A stretch of 64,000 nucleotides of DNA from Fredericiella sp963839515. Lineage in GTDB: Bacteria > Chloroflexota > Anaerolineae > Caldilineales > Caldilineaceae. Of this stretch, positions 41,648 to 52,676 are shown one piece after another. The DNA lies in assembly GCA_963839515.1 (NCBI GenBank), contig CAWIVN010000014.1, positions 124,001 to 188,000 of the forward strand, written 5' to 3'. Position numbers and translations under genes: made by a program. The notes below the pieces were generated by a model, which made no database searches, was not told the DNA's origin, and was given only the letters and a program-made list of their open reading frames with translations. How positions within the stretch are numbered: position 1 is the stretch's first letter; each line of letters starts with the position of its first letter.

Positions 41648-42793
41648 GTGTCGTTTCTGTTGAGTCGCTGGTCGCGCCGGTTGCTTTTCCTGGGTTCTCT
41701 CGGCCTGGTCTTTCTGATCCTGTCCATTGCCACTGCACTCCAGTTGGCCAACCGCCAGGTCGCCAATGTGCCGCTGGGACCACAACAGGTTGTGCACACG
41801 GCTAACCTCAAGATTGGAATGCACACCCGCCTAACCGACGAAGTCGAGCCTTGGAAGATCAAGCGCACACTCGAGATGGTGCGCGAGATGGGCGCTCCGT
41901 GGGTCGTGGAATACTTTCCGTGGGCATATATTGAAGAGCAGCCGGGCCGCTACAACTGGGTTCACGCCGACCAGGTGGTCAACCACGCAGCACGGCAGGG
42001 GCTGACCTTGATTGCTCGCTTGGGGTATGTGCCGCAGTGGGCGCGTCCGAAAGACACATCGCCGCTGTACCTGGACGAGGAACACTTCGCAGATTTTGCT
42101 CGTTTTGCTGCCGCATTCGTCGAGCGCTATCAAGGCAAGGTGCGCTATGCTATTATCTGGAATGAGCCCAATCTGGCTCTCGAATGGGGCTATCAGTCGC
42201 CCGACCCGGCCAAGTATACCGCCATGCTGCGGGCCGTCTATCCGGCCATTAAGGAGGCAAATTCCGACGTACAGGTTTTAGCAGGGGCGCTAGCTCCCAC
42301 GCTTGCCCCACCAGGCAGCGAAGCCGGAATAAACGATCTGGCGTTTTTGCAGCAGATGTACGAAGCCGGTGCAGCAGACTATTTTGACGTTCTGGCCATC
42401 CATGCCTATGGCTGGCACTTTGCGCCCGATGATCCACCCGATCCAGAGGTCATTAATTTCCGTCGTTCTGAATTGCTGCGCGGAATCATGGTAGCGAACG
42501 GCGACAGCGAGAAGCAGGCGATGATCACGGAAGGCGGTTGGAATGATCACCCGCGTTGGACGCGAGCGGTGCGTCCAAGCCAACGCATCATCTATACCAT
42601 CCGAGCTTATGCGCTGGCCGAGGACGAATGGCCTTGGCTTAGCGCAGTCTGCCTTTGGGTTTTTCGGTTTCCGTGGGATCAAAAATCCTATCAGGACTAT
42701 TTCACGTTTGTACGTACCGACTTCGAGCCAAAACCGATTTATGCGGAGGTGCAGCGCTACGCCCAGGGAACAGCCCAGGAAACGACCCAGTGA
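41648..42793 (+). CDS. Membrane-anchored clan GH-A glycoside hydrolase
   Basis: From GTG 41648 (381 residues) the protein starts with a basic stretch and a hydrophobic anchor (RRLLFLGSLGLVFLILS). The catalytic domain is a TIM barrel of the GH5/GH39 type: PWVVEYFPWAYIEEQPG, TLIARLGYVPQWA, acid/base Glu in AIIWNEPNLALEW, VLAIHAYGWHF and probable nucleophile Glu in AMITEGGWND. It is similar in layout to the secreted enzyme at 29354. A longer frame reaching 41558 exists but its upstream part overlaps the predicted promoter. Its stop overlaps the start of the solute-binding protein gene (GTGA). Confidence 0.78.
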   Translation: MSFLLSRWSRRLLFLGSLGLVFLILSIATALQLANRQVANVPLGPQQVVHTANLKIGMHTRLTDEVEPWKIKRTLEMVREMGAPWVVEYFPWAYIEEQPGRYNWVHADQVVNHAARQGLTLIARLGYVPQWARPKDTSPLYLDEEHFADFARFAAAFVERYQGKVRYAIIWNEPNLALEWGYQSPDPAKYTAMLRAVYPAIKEANSDVQVLAGALAPTLAPPGSEAGINDLAFLQQMYEAGAADYFDVLAIHAYGWHFAPDDPPDPEVINFRRSELLRGIMVANGDSEKQAMITEGGWNDHPRWTRAVRPSQRIIYTIRAYALAEDEWPWLSAVCLWVFRFPWDQKSYQDYFTFVRTDFEPKPIYAEVQRYAQGTAQETTQ

Positions 42794-43620
42794 GACGGCG
42801 CACGTGGCTTTGGCTTGGAGTCGCCGGCATGTTGGCAGCAGGCGTGCTGATCTGGCTGCTCTGGCCCGGGCGCGAGATGCCTTTCAACTCGTTGCTGCCG
42901 GCCTTGCTGCGTCGCGATGTTACGTGGCAGGCGATGCAGGCGCGCGGAACATGGCGAGTCGGCATGGACCCCAGCTTTCCACCATTTGAATCGCTCGATG
43001 CCGACGGCGTTCCAGCCGGCTATGACGTCGAGCTGGCGCGCAAGCTGGCGGCGGGGTGGGGAATGGACGTCGAGGTCGTTGCGATCGGATTCGATAGCTT
43101 GGTGGATGCGCTGCAAGCTGCCAAGATCGATGCTATCGTCAGCGCGTATCCCTATGATGCGCGGCTGACGCGAGATGTGGCCTTTTCGGAGCCTTATTTT
43201 GACGCCGGTCTGCAACTAGCCGTGCGCGTTGGCTCCACGATTCGCAGTAGTGCTGACTTAGGTGGTAAGCGCGTGGCGGTGGAATGGGGCAGCGAGGGTG
43301 ATATGGTTGGCCGCCAATGGCAGCGAGATGGGATGGACCTGACCCTGGTACCGTTTGAGACGCCGCAGGACACCGTCGAGGCGTTGGCCCATGATAAAGA
43401 CATCGATGCGATTCTGGTGGACAGCGTAACGTTGCGCCAGGCGCAAGCGGCCGGTGCTGCGCTCAGCGCAGCCGGCGCCCACGTCACCAGCAACCCCTAT
43501 GTAATAGTCGTACCCAGGCGTGCGTACGAGTTGCTGGAGCAGACTAATGCCGCACTAAGGCGGCTGCAGACGGATGGCGAACTGGAAACACTCGAACACG
43601 AGTGGTTTGGCCAGCCGTAA
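42790..43620 (+). CDS. Membrane-anchored solute-binding protein, family 3
   Basis: A 276-residue protein with an N-terminal membrane anchor (about residues 6-27) and a bacterial extracellular solute-binding domain family 3 (SBP_bac_3): WRVGMDPSFPPFESLDADG, GYDVELARKLAAGWG, IDAIVSAYPYDARLTRDVAFS, PYFDAGLQLAV and VSDSVTLRQA-type Asp (AILVDSVTLRQAQ). These domains bind polar amino acids or similar ligands. No permease or ATPase gene is adjacent, so it may be a receptor or part of an unlinked transporter. GTG 42790 overlaps the glycosidase stop, showing translational coupling. Confidence 0.85.
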   Translation: MRRRTWLWLGVAGMLAAGVLIWLLWPGREMPFNSLLPALLRRDVTWQAMQARGTWRVGMDPSFPPFESLDADGVPAGYDVELARKLAAGWGMDVEVVAIGFDSLVDALQAAKIDAIVSAYPYDARLTRDVAFSEPYFDAGLQLAVRVGSTIRSSADLGGKRVAVEWGSEGDMVGRQWQRDGMDLTLVPFETPQDTVEALAHDKDIDAILVDSVTLRQAQAAGAALSAAGAHVTSNPYVIVVPRRAYELLEQTNAALRRLQTDGELETLEHEWFGQP

Positions 43621-43692
43621 ATACTCGTCGTAAATACATATTCTGTTGTGCACAGGTTCGGTCCATGCGCCGAATACACGCTAGTTGAAATG

Positions 43693-43701
43693 TGATATTC
43701 T
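43693..43701 (+). promoter_or_regulatory. Extended -10 promoter before the metallophosphoesterase gene
   Basis: TGA TATTCT matches the extended -10 form (TGn before the hexamer); there is no good -35. The predicted start near 43708 leaves a leader of about 50 bases with GCGGGAG before ATG 43758. Confidence 0.45.
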
Positions 43702-43757
43702 GCAATGGCATCCGCGAATACGCTCATGAATGTAATCCCAAATTGCGGGAGTAGACT

Positions 43758-44774
43758 ATGGCCGATGGTGGCCTGATTTCAATCGGTTTGTGCGCTGATA
43801 CTCACTACTGGCCGCAGGGCCGTAACTACGTCACTGCGGACGGCAGCCTCCAGCTGCAGGGATCGACCCAAGACTTGTTGGCGACGCTGTTTCACGAACT
43901 GCGCAGCGCACAGCTAGACATGGTGCTGCATCTGGGCGATCTCACATGCGGTGGCGGCACTTACGATATGGCGCCGGAAGTATTTGTGACCACGGTCGTG
44001 GATGTATATCGCACCTACCAGGGGCTTGACCTGCCCGTCTATGTCCTGCCCGGCAACCATGACAGTCTGCCGGGCGCTGGCGGTTGGGACGTTTTCCATG
44101 ACGTGTGGGGGCTGGAGCCGGGCCTAGGTACAACGGTGGACCTGCCGCTGGTGCGCCTTGTCTTGCTTAATACACATGGGCACTCCCCTACGCAAATTGC
44201 CCAGGCCGAGGAGTTTGATCCGGTGTACGGCTGGGTTAGTGACGCCGAGCTCAACCGGCTCGAAGAATCGCTTGCAGGCGCAGGCGACAAACCGGTGCTT
44301 GTTTTTACGCACCAACTGCTGGCGCCCTGGTCCAGCCACGTGGAATGGCACGACTATTTCGCCGTCCGCAACGCCGCGGCCGTGCGCGCGGTGCTCGGCC
44401 GCCACTCCAATGTGGCGGCCGTGTTCCAGGCCCATGCCCATCGTTTCGATGTGCGCCGGCTGGCGTTGGGCCGGCACGAGTGCACCTTTGTCATTTTGCC
44501 GTCGCTGATCGAGTTTCCGCTTGCCTGGGTGCAGCTTGACCTTGCGCCGAGCTTGTTGCGCATGCGTTTGCGCCAACTGCCGCTGCCCGAGTTGCGAGAA
44601 GCAAGCCGCGCCAGCGGCAGCGGCCAGGAATGGCGAGCCGGTCGCCCCGAGTGGCACGACTTGACCATTCCCCTACGTCCTGCCCCGCTACAAGCCGGTT
44701 CATCGTCGTACCCAGGCGTCGTGCCTTCAAGTTCCGTCCATCCGGATTCGGTGCCTTCGGAGCCAGGGCACTGA
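43758..44774 (+). CDS. Calcineurin-like metallophosphoesterase
   Basis: A 338-residue protein with the dinuclear metal motifs in order: D-x-H in GLCADTHYWP, GD in VLHLGDLTCGGG, GNHD in YVLPGNHDSLPG, a His in VLVFTHQLLAPW and the final H-x-H in AVFQAHAHRFDV. The C-terminal 60 residues are Arg/Pro/Ser-rich without a fold I recognise. Substrate unknown (cyclic nucleotides, phosphoproteins or nucleic acid are typical of the family). ATG 43758 has GGGAG upstream. The lon-like gene begins 22 bases after the stop. Confidence 0.88.
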   Translation: MADGGLISIGLCADTHYWPQGRNYVTADGSLQLQGSTQDLLATLFHELRSAQLDMVLHLGDLTCGGGTYDMAPEVFVTTVVDVYRTYQGLDLPVYVLPGNHDSLPGAGGWDVFHDVWGLEPGLGTTVDLPLVRLVLLNTHGHSPTQIAQAEEFDPVYGWVSDAELNRLEESLAGAGDKPVLVFTHQLLAPWSSHVEWHDYFAVRNAAAVRAVLGRHSNVAAVFQAHAHRFDVRRLALGRHECTFVILPSLIEFPLAWVQLDLAPSLLRMRLRQLPLPELREASRASGSGQEWRAGRPEWHDLTIPLRPAPLQAGSSSYPGVVPSSSVHPDSVPSEPGH

Positions 44775-44796
44775 CACAAGCGTGAGGAGTGTCATT

Positions 44797-47286
44797 TTGG
44801 ACACAGTGAAAATAAGGCCTGTAGAACCGTTGTCCCCAGATCAGCTTCGGCGCCGTACCGACCCGGAACAACTTAACTTTGCTTCCACGGCCGACCTGCC
44901 CAAGTTGCCGATTTTTGTCGGCCAGGAGCGCCCTATCAGCGCCATTCGTTTTGGCGTCAAGATGAACCGGCCTGGCTACAACATTTTTGCCTTGGGGCCG
45001 GCCGGCCTTGGCAAGTACACGCTGGTGCACAGTGCGGTTCAGGAGCGGGCCGCCGCAGAACCGCCGCCTGCCGACTGGTGCTATGTCAACAATTTCAGTC
45101 AACCATATCGTCCAAAGGTTCTGCGGCTGCCGAATGGTATGGGTCGGCAGTTTCGTAACGACATGGAGCGGCTGGTAGACGACATGCAGACGGCCTTGTC
45201 AGCCGCGTTTGAGAGTGAAGAGTATCAAGCACGACGCCGGGCCGTGGAAAGCGAGTTCCAAGACATTCAGCAGGCAACCCTGATGGAATTGCAGGAACAG
45301 GCTAAGCAGCGTAATCTTGCCCTGCTGCGTACGCCGGCCGGGTTGGCTTTCGCCCCGGTCAAGGACGGCAACGTGATCCCCCCGGAGGAGTTTGAGAAAT
45401 TGCCGGAGGAAGAGCAAAAGCGCGTGCAGGCCGACGTGGAAGTCATGCAGGAGCAGCTGCAAAAGGTGTTGGTCAAGGCCCCGCGCTGGGAGCGCGAGCT
45501 GCGCCATCGCGTGCGCGACCTCAACCGTGACGTGGCGGCAGTGGTACTCAACGACCTGCACGGCGAAATCGGGGAGAAGTACAAAGACCTGACTGACGTC
45601 ATCACCTTTCTGGAGGCCGTGCGCCGCGACGTCAACGACCGCCTGGGCGACTTTCTGGTGGCGGGCGAAAAGAAGCACGAAGCGGCGGACGGAGACGGCC
45701 AGGCAGCCTTTATGGAACCAGTTTCACCGCTGCGCCGCTACCAGGTAAACCTGCTGGTCGATTCGGCGGAAATGACAGGGGCGCCGGTCATCTACGAGAG
45801 CAACCCGACCTACCTAAATCTCACCGGTCGCGCCGAACAGATGGCCCAGATGGGCGCGCTGATCACCGACTTCATGTTGATCAAGCCGGGCATGTTGCAC
45901 CGCGCCAACGGCGGCTACCTGATCCTCGACGCCCTCAAGGTGTTGACCAGCCCCTACGCCTGGGAAGGTCTCAAGCGGGCGCTGCAATTCCGCGAAATTC
46001 GCATCGAGTCGGCGCTGCAGATGTTGAGCCTTACCAGCACCGTCTCTCTTGAGCCCGAAGCGGTGCCGCTGGACGTCAAAGTGATCCTCTTGGGCGACCG
46101 TATGCTCTACTATCTGTTGTCCGAGGCGGACCCCGACTTCAACGAGTTGTTCAAGGTGGCCGCCGATTTTGCCGACGAGCTGGTGCGCGACGGCGAGACA
46201 GAGCGGCTCTATGCCCAGCTGGTAGCCCAGATTGCTCGCAGTTGCAACCTGCGACCGATGGACAGCGTCGCCGTGGGCCGCGTGCTGGATCATGCTGCCC
46301 GGCTTGTTAGCGATTCCGAGCGGATGACAACCAACATCCAGGCGATCGTCGACCTGCTGCAGGAGGCCGACCACTTCGCCCACGAGGCGGGTTCGGCCAT
46401 GATCCGCGCCGAACATGTCGAAGAAGCTATCGACGAACGGATATTCCGTAACAACAGGGTCGCGCAGTTGCTGCAGGAAGAGGTGCTGCGCGAGACGATC
46501 AACGTGCAGACGCAGGGGGAAGCCGTCGGCCAGATTAATGGACTGTCGGTGTTGCAGCTCGGCAACCTGCCCTTTGGCCAGGCGTCGCGCATTACCGCCA
46601 CCGTGCGCATGGGGCGCGGCGACGTGGTCAACATCGAGCGCGAGGTCAACATGAGTGGTCCCACCCACTCAAAGGGCGTATTCATTCTGTCCAGCTTTCT
46701 CAACGCCCGCTATGCGCTGGACCGCCCACTTTCGCTGTCTGCCAGCCTCGTGTTTGAGCAGTCGTATGGTGGTGTGGATGGCGACAGCGCTTCTTCGACC
46801 GAACTGTACGTGTTGCTCTCTGCCATCGGCAACGTCCCGATCCGCCAGTCATTGGCAGTCACCGGTTCGCTGGACCAGTTCGGCCGTGTGCAGGCGATCG
46901 GTGGCGTCAACGAGAAGATCGAAGGCTTCTTCGACCTATGTAACGCGCGCGGTTTGACCGGCGCCCAGGGCGTGTTGATTCCGATCGCTAACGTCAAACA
47001 CCTGATGCTGCGCCAGGACGTGGTGGACGCCGTAGCTGCGAGTAAGTTTCATGTTTATCCCGTCGAGCATGTAGACCAGGGCATTGAGCTGCTGACCGGG
47101 CTGCCGGCGGGCGTGCGCGATGCGAAGGGCAAATATCCCAAGGGCACAGTCAACCGCATGGTGGAAGACCGGCTGGGAGAGATTGCCAAGAAACGGCAGG
47201 CGTTGGAGCGAAAAGGCCAGGTCAAGGGCACCGCGGGAGACAAGAAAGACGGTGGCGAGGAAGCGGCCGGTCAGAAGCAATCATGA
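44797..47286 (+). CDS. Lon-family ATP-dependent protease (LonC/YcbZ-type)
   Basis: An 829-residue protein from TTG 44797 (GAGGAG 8 bases upstream; a GTG at 44782 lacks one). Layout: AAA_32-type N-terminal ATPase part with Walker A GPAGLGKYT, where Tyr replaces the usual Thr or Ser after Gly-Lys; a long Glu/Arg-rich coiled-coil insertion (about residues 120-290); the second AAA part (LHRANGGYLILDALKVL); and a C-terminal Lon protease domain with catalytic Ser664 in DGDSASS and Lys707 in GGVNEKIEGF. The 43-residue spacing equals that of E. coli Lon. It resembles the LonC/YcbZ branch, not canonical Lon, and lacks the N-terminal LAN domain. Confidence 0.9.
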   Translation: MDTVKIRPVEPLSPDQLRRRTDPEQLNFASTADLPKLPIFVGQERPISAIRFGVKMNRPGYNIFALGPAGLGKYTLVHSAVQERAAAEPPPADWCYVNNFSQPYRPKVLRLPNGMGRQFRNDMERLVDDMQTALSAAFESEEYQARRRAVESEFQDIQQATLMELQEQAKQRNLALLRTPAGLAFAPVKDGNVIPPEEFEKLPEEEQKRVQADVEVMQEQLQKVLVKAPRWERELRHRVRDLNRDVAAVVLNDLHGEIGEKYKDLTDVITFLEAVRRDVNDRLGDFLVAGEKKHEAADGDGQAAFMEPVSPLRRYQVNLLVDSAEMTGAPVIYESNPTYLNLTGRAEQMAQMGALITDFMLIKPGMLHRANGGYLILDALKVLTSPYAWEGLKRALQFREIRIESALQMLSLTSTVSLEPEAVPLDVKVILLGDRMLYYLLSEADPDFNELFKVAADFADELVRDGETERLYAQLVAQIARSCNLRPMDSVAVGRVLDHAARLVSDSERMTTNIQAIVDLLQEADHFAHEAGSAMIRAEHVEEAIDERIFRNNRVAQLLQEEVLRETINVQTQGEAVGQINGLSVLQLGNLPFGQASRITATVRMGRGDVVNIEREVNMSGPTHSKGVFILSSFLNARYALDRPLSLSASLVFEQSYGGVDGDSASSTELYVLLSAIGNVPIRQSLAVTGSLDQFGRVQAIGGVNEKIEGFFDLCNARGLTGAQGVLIPIANVKHLMLRQDVVDAVAASKFHVYPVEHVDQGIELLTGLPAGVRDAKGKYPKGTVNRMVEDRLGEIAKKRQALERKGQVKGTAGDKKDGGEEAAGQKQS

Positions 47287-48162
47287 CGGAGAAAACCCAG
47301 CCTTTTTCTGAGGCAAGTTCGGGCGGCGAAGAGCGCCAAAACGAGAGCACCGGAACCGGCGATCTTCTGGGGACAGAGGCAGGCCCGCCTGCCCCCATGT
47401 TGGCACCAGAGGTCGAATATATCCTGGTGGCGCTGGATATGTCTCCGCACAGTGAAGCTGCTTTGGCTGCGGCTGCCGAGTTGGCGGCTGCCTTGCACAT
47501 CGAACTGCGCGGCCTGTTTGTCGAGGATATTAACCTGCTGCACCTGTGCGGGCTGCCGTTTGGCATCGAGTATGGAACGTTTACGGCCAAGCCGCGCCGT
47601 ATCGAGCAGAACCATCTCGAACGCGAGTTCAGGATGCAGGCGTCATTGTTGCGCAAGATCATGGCCGACATTGCCGGCCAGAAGCGCATCTCCTGGACGT
47701 TCCAAGTGGTGCGCGGCGGAGTGACTGACCTGTTACTGGAAGCCGCCACCTCGGCGCGCATGTTAAGCCTGGGCCGTGTGGGTCGCTCGCCCGGCAAGCG
47801 CACGGGCTCCACCGCGCAGGCCATCGCCCAGCGGGCGCAGCGACCTGTGGTGTTCCAGTCGCGGCAGCGGACGCTGCATGGCCCGTATAGTGTCCTGTAT
47901 ACGGGTTCGCCGGCTGCCCAGCGCGCACTGAATCTGGGCACAGAGTTGTCGGCCCAAGAAGATAGCGTGTTAAAGGTGCTGTCGGCGACGAACGATCTGG
48001 CAGGCGCCGCCCAAGCCTTTTTGGCAGCTACTTTCACCAATCCTAGCGCGGTCTACGAACGAGCGGAGACGCTGCCCAGTCTATTGACGGCAATTGGCAG
48101 AACGGGCGTCGTGATCTTGCCGATCGAGGCGGCAGCCTGGCTGGACGACATTCCTCTCACGG

Positions 48163-48179
<17 letters not shown>
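47283..48179 (+). CDS. UspA-like universal stress protein
   Basis: A 298-residue protein with a low-complexity Glu/Gly/Ser N-terminus (about 40 residues), then a Usp domain: YILVALDMSPHSEAALAAAA, ELRGLFVEDINLL, VVRGGVTDLLLEAA, and a nucleotide-loop-like SLGRVGRSPGKRTGSTAQ. A second, degenerate Usp half (HGPYSVLYTGSPAAQRAL) follows. Such proteins bind ATP and respond to stress; the role here is unknown. The ATG overlaps the lon-like stop (ATGA). Its 3' end overlaps the 3' end of the glycosyltransferase gene on the other strand by 17 bases. Confidence 0.82.
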
Positions 48180-50633
<2,454 letters not shown>

Positions 50634-50634
<1 letters not shown>

Positions 50635-52676
50635 CAGGGCAGCCTCACCGTAGTGTCGTCCAACTGTACGGCTCCGTCGGCAGCCTTGGTCACCTCCAGT
50701 TTCTCAAGCGTTTCGGCATCGTACATTTGGAAAGTGAAATAGCGTTGGCTCCCCTCAGGCAAGGGCTGCGCAGGCATGGGAAACTCGACGTATTCGAGGA
50801 TCGTCTTGCCCGGGTCCCAATACAGGGTAGGAATGTCGCCCTCGTAGGGCTCGCGTTCGAGCGACGATAGGACTTGCGTGCTGCCGTCTGGCGCTTGTTC
50901 CACCAGTTGCAGGATGTACTTGTAGCGGCGCTGCGGTTTCTCCAGCACCTGCCAATAGAGGTGCATCTGCACCGGCAGCTGTTCGCCGTCTGCCAATTGT
51001 TCGCCGGCGGGCTGTGGGGCGGTGGCAGGCGGCTCGACACTGTAGCCCGCCAGCCGCACCAGACCGCCGTACTCCGCCGTCAGCGGGTGCTGGACATCGG
51101 CAGGCAGGGCGTCAAAGACGGGAATCTTCGGTAGAAACAACTGCGCGTGCAGGGACGAATGGCTGAAGAACGTGGCGTCGCGCACCCGCAGCATGTTGTC
51201 GGGCAGCCAGTGTTCCAGATGCCATTCTTCGTCAAAGTAGGGGTGCGTGCCCGACTTCAAAACCCAAACACGGTCATAGGTGTCGCCCAGCGTGCGCAGC
51301 CAGTCCTCAGTTTCTTCCATGCTGTGGCCGAGCAGTGGAATACCGTAGACGCCGATGGGCTTGCCCGCCTGGTCGCCGGACTGGATGCCGCCGGCTACCT
51401 TCATGATCGGCGCGTAATACTCGAAGATGCGCCATGAGGACGGTGGGTAGAAGAGTACTGCGTCGCCCGGCATGATGCGGGTGGACAGATAGCTGCCAAA
51501 GCTCTTGTAGTCGTCCTTGGCATACTCTTCCAGTGTGTAGTAGTTGACCGTGCTGTAGCCGATGGCAACCACCACCGCCATCGTCAGCAAGCCGCCGGCC
51601 CAACGCTGCCAACGCCAGATCAGGGCCAGGCCGCCGGCGCAGAGCAGGATAAACGCGCCGACCAGCAAGCTCAGGTGACGGGCGTTCATGTAAAGCGGGC
51701 GAAACTCGTTGAGCACGAGCAAAATGGCGACTGGAATCAAGAGGAAAGCAGGCAGCACCCAGCCGCCGGCAGCCGCCGCTTGGCGCGAGCGTAACCCCCA
51801 GATAGCGGCCGCTAACGCCAATACTCCAAACACCCAGTCGATCCACCAGACGCGCGCCAGGTCTACGCTCAGGCCCAGACTAAAAGCATTGAGCAGGTCC
51901 GGGACCAGCATCGCCAGTGAGATCGAGGCGAAGTTCTGCCCGCCGCCTTGCGCAAAGATCGTATAAGCGCCGTATGCGCCGATCACGCTGCCCACGACCA
52001 GCAACACGGCAGCGGCGATAAGCGCGCGCGCCAGGTTGCGCTGCGCCAGCCAGGTGAACAGAATCAGCGCATGCACGGGCAGCAGCAGAACGGCGTAATA
52101 GTGGGTGGTAATGAAGATCAACTCGGCCACGACAAAGCCGGCCGCAAAGCGGCGGTCGAGCCGGCTGTTCTCAGTTGCGCGCAGCGCCAGGTAGGTCGTG
52201 AGTACAGCCAGTGCCGCCCACAGGGCGTAGGGGCGCGCTTCCTGGCCGTACCACAGCATAAAGGGACTGATGGCGCCCAGCAATGCGGCCAACCAGGGCG
52301 TCGCCGGTGGGGCAACGTTGCGGCGCGCCAGCCAGCGCGCCAGTACCCAGAGGGCCGGAACCAACAAGGTGGCGCCGATTGCCGCGCTGTAACGAACTAC
52401 AAACTCGCTTTCGCCGGCCGTGCGAATTAGCGCTCCTTGCAGGAGAAAGGAGAAAAAGGGGTGCTGGTCAATGGTGAGCAGGTTGCTAAAGCCATCGCGA
52501 ATCCACAAGACGCCGCGCATGAGATCGGGCAGCGGCTGCTCGGCGCGCTGCAAGGAGAGGCTTTCGTCCCACCAAAAGGCCTTGGCATCGAGTTGAATTA
52601 CGACATGGGCATAGGCGAGCAGGATCAGCGCCGGCAGCAGCGCACGTTGGCCCCACAATTTCACAGTTGCGTTCAT
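50634..52676 (-). CDS. GT-C-type membrane glycosyltransferase (GT39/RgtA-like)
   Basis: A 680-residue polytopic protein with the acidic first-loop motif FWWDESLSLQRA, TIDQHPFFSFLLQGAL and MLWYGQEARPYALW typical of the PMT/ArnT/RgtA group using polyprenyl-phosphate sugars. About residues 530-680 form a soluble beta-rich tail (MHLYWQVLEKPQRRYKYIL, YFTFQMYDAETLEKLEV). The stop shares a base with the next gene's start (TGATG), and the start overlaps the upstream stop (ATGA), so all three genes are translationally coupled. Confidence 0.82.
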
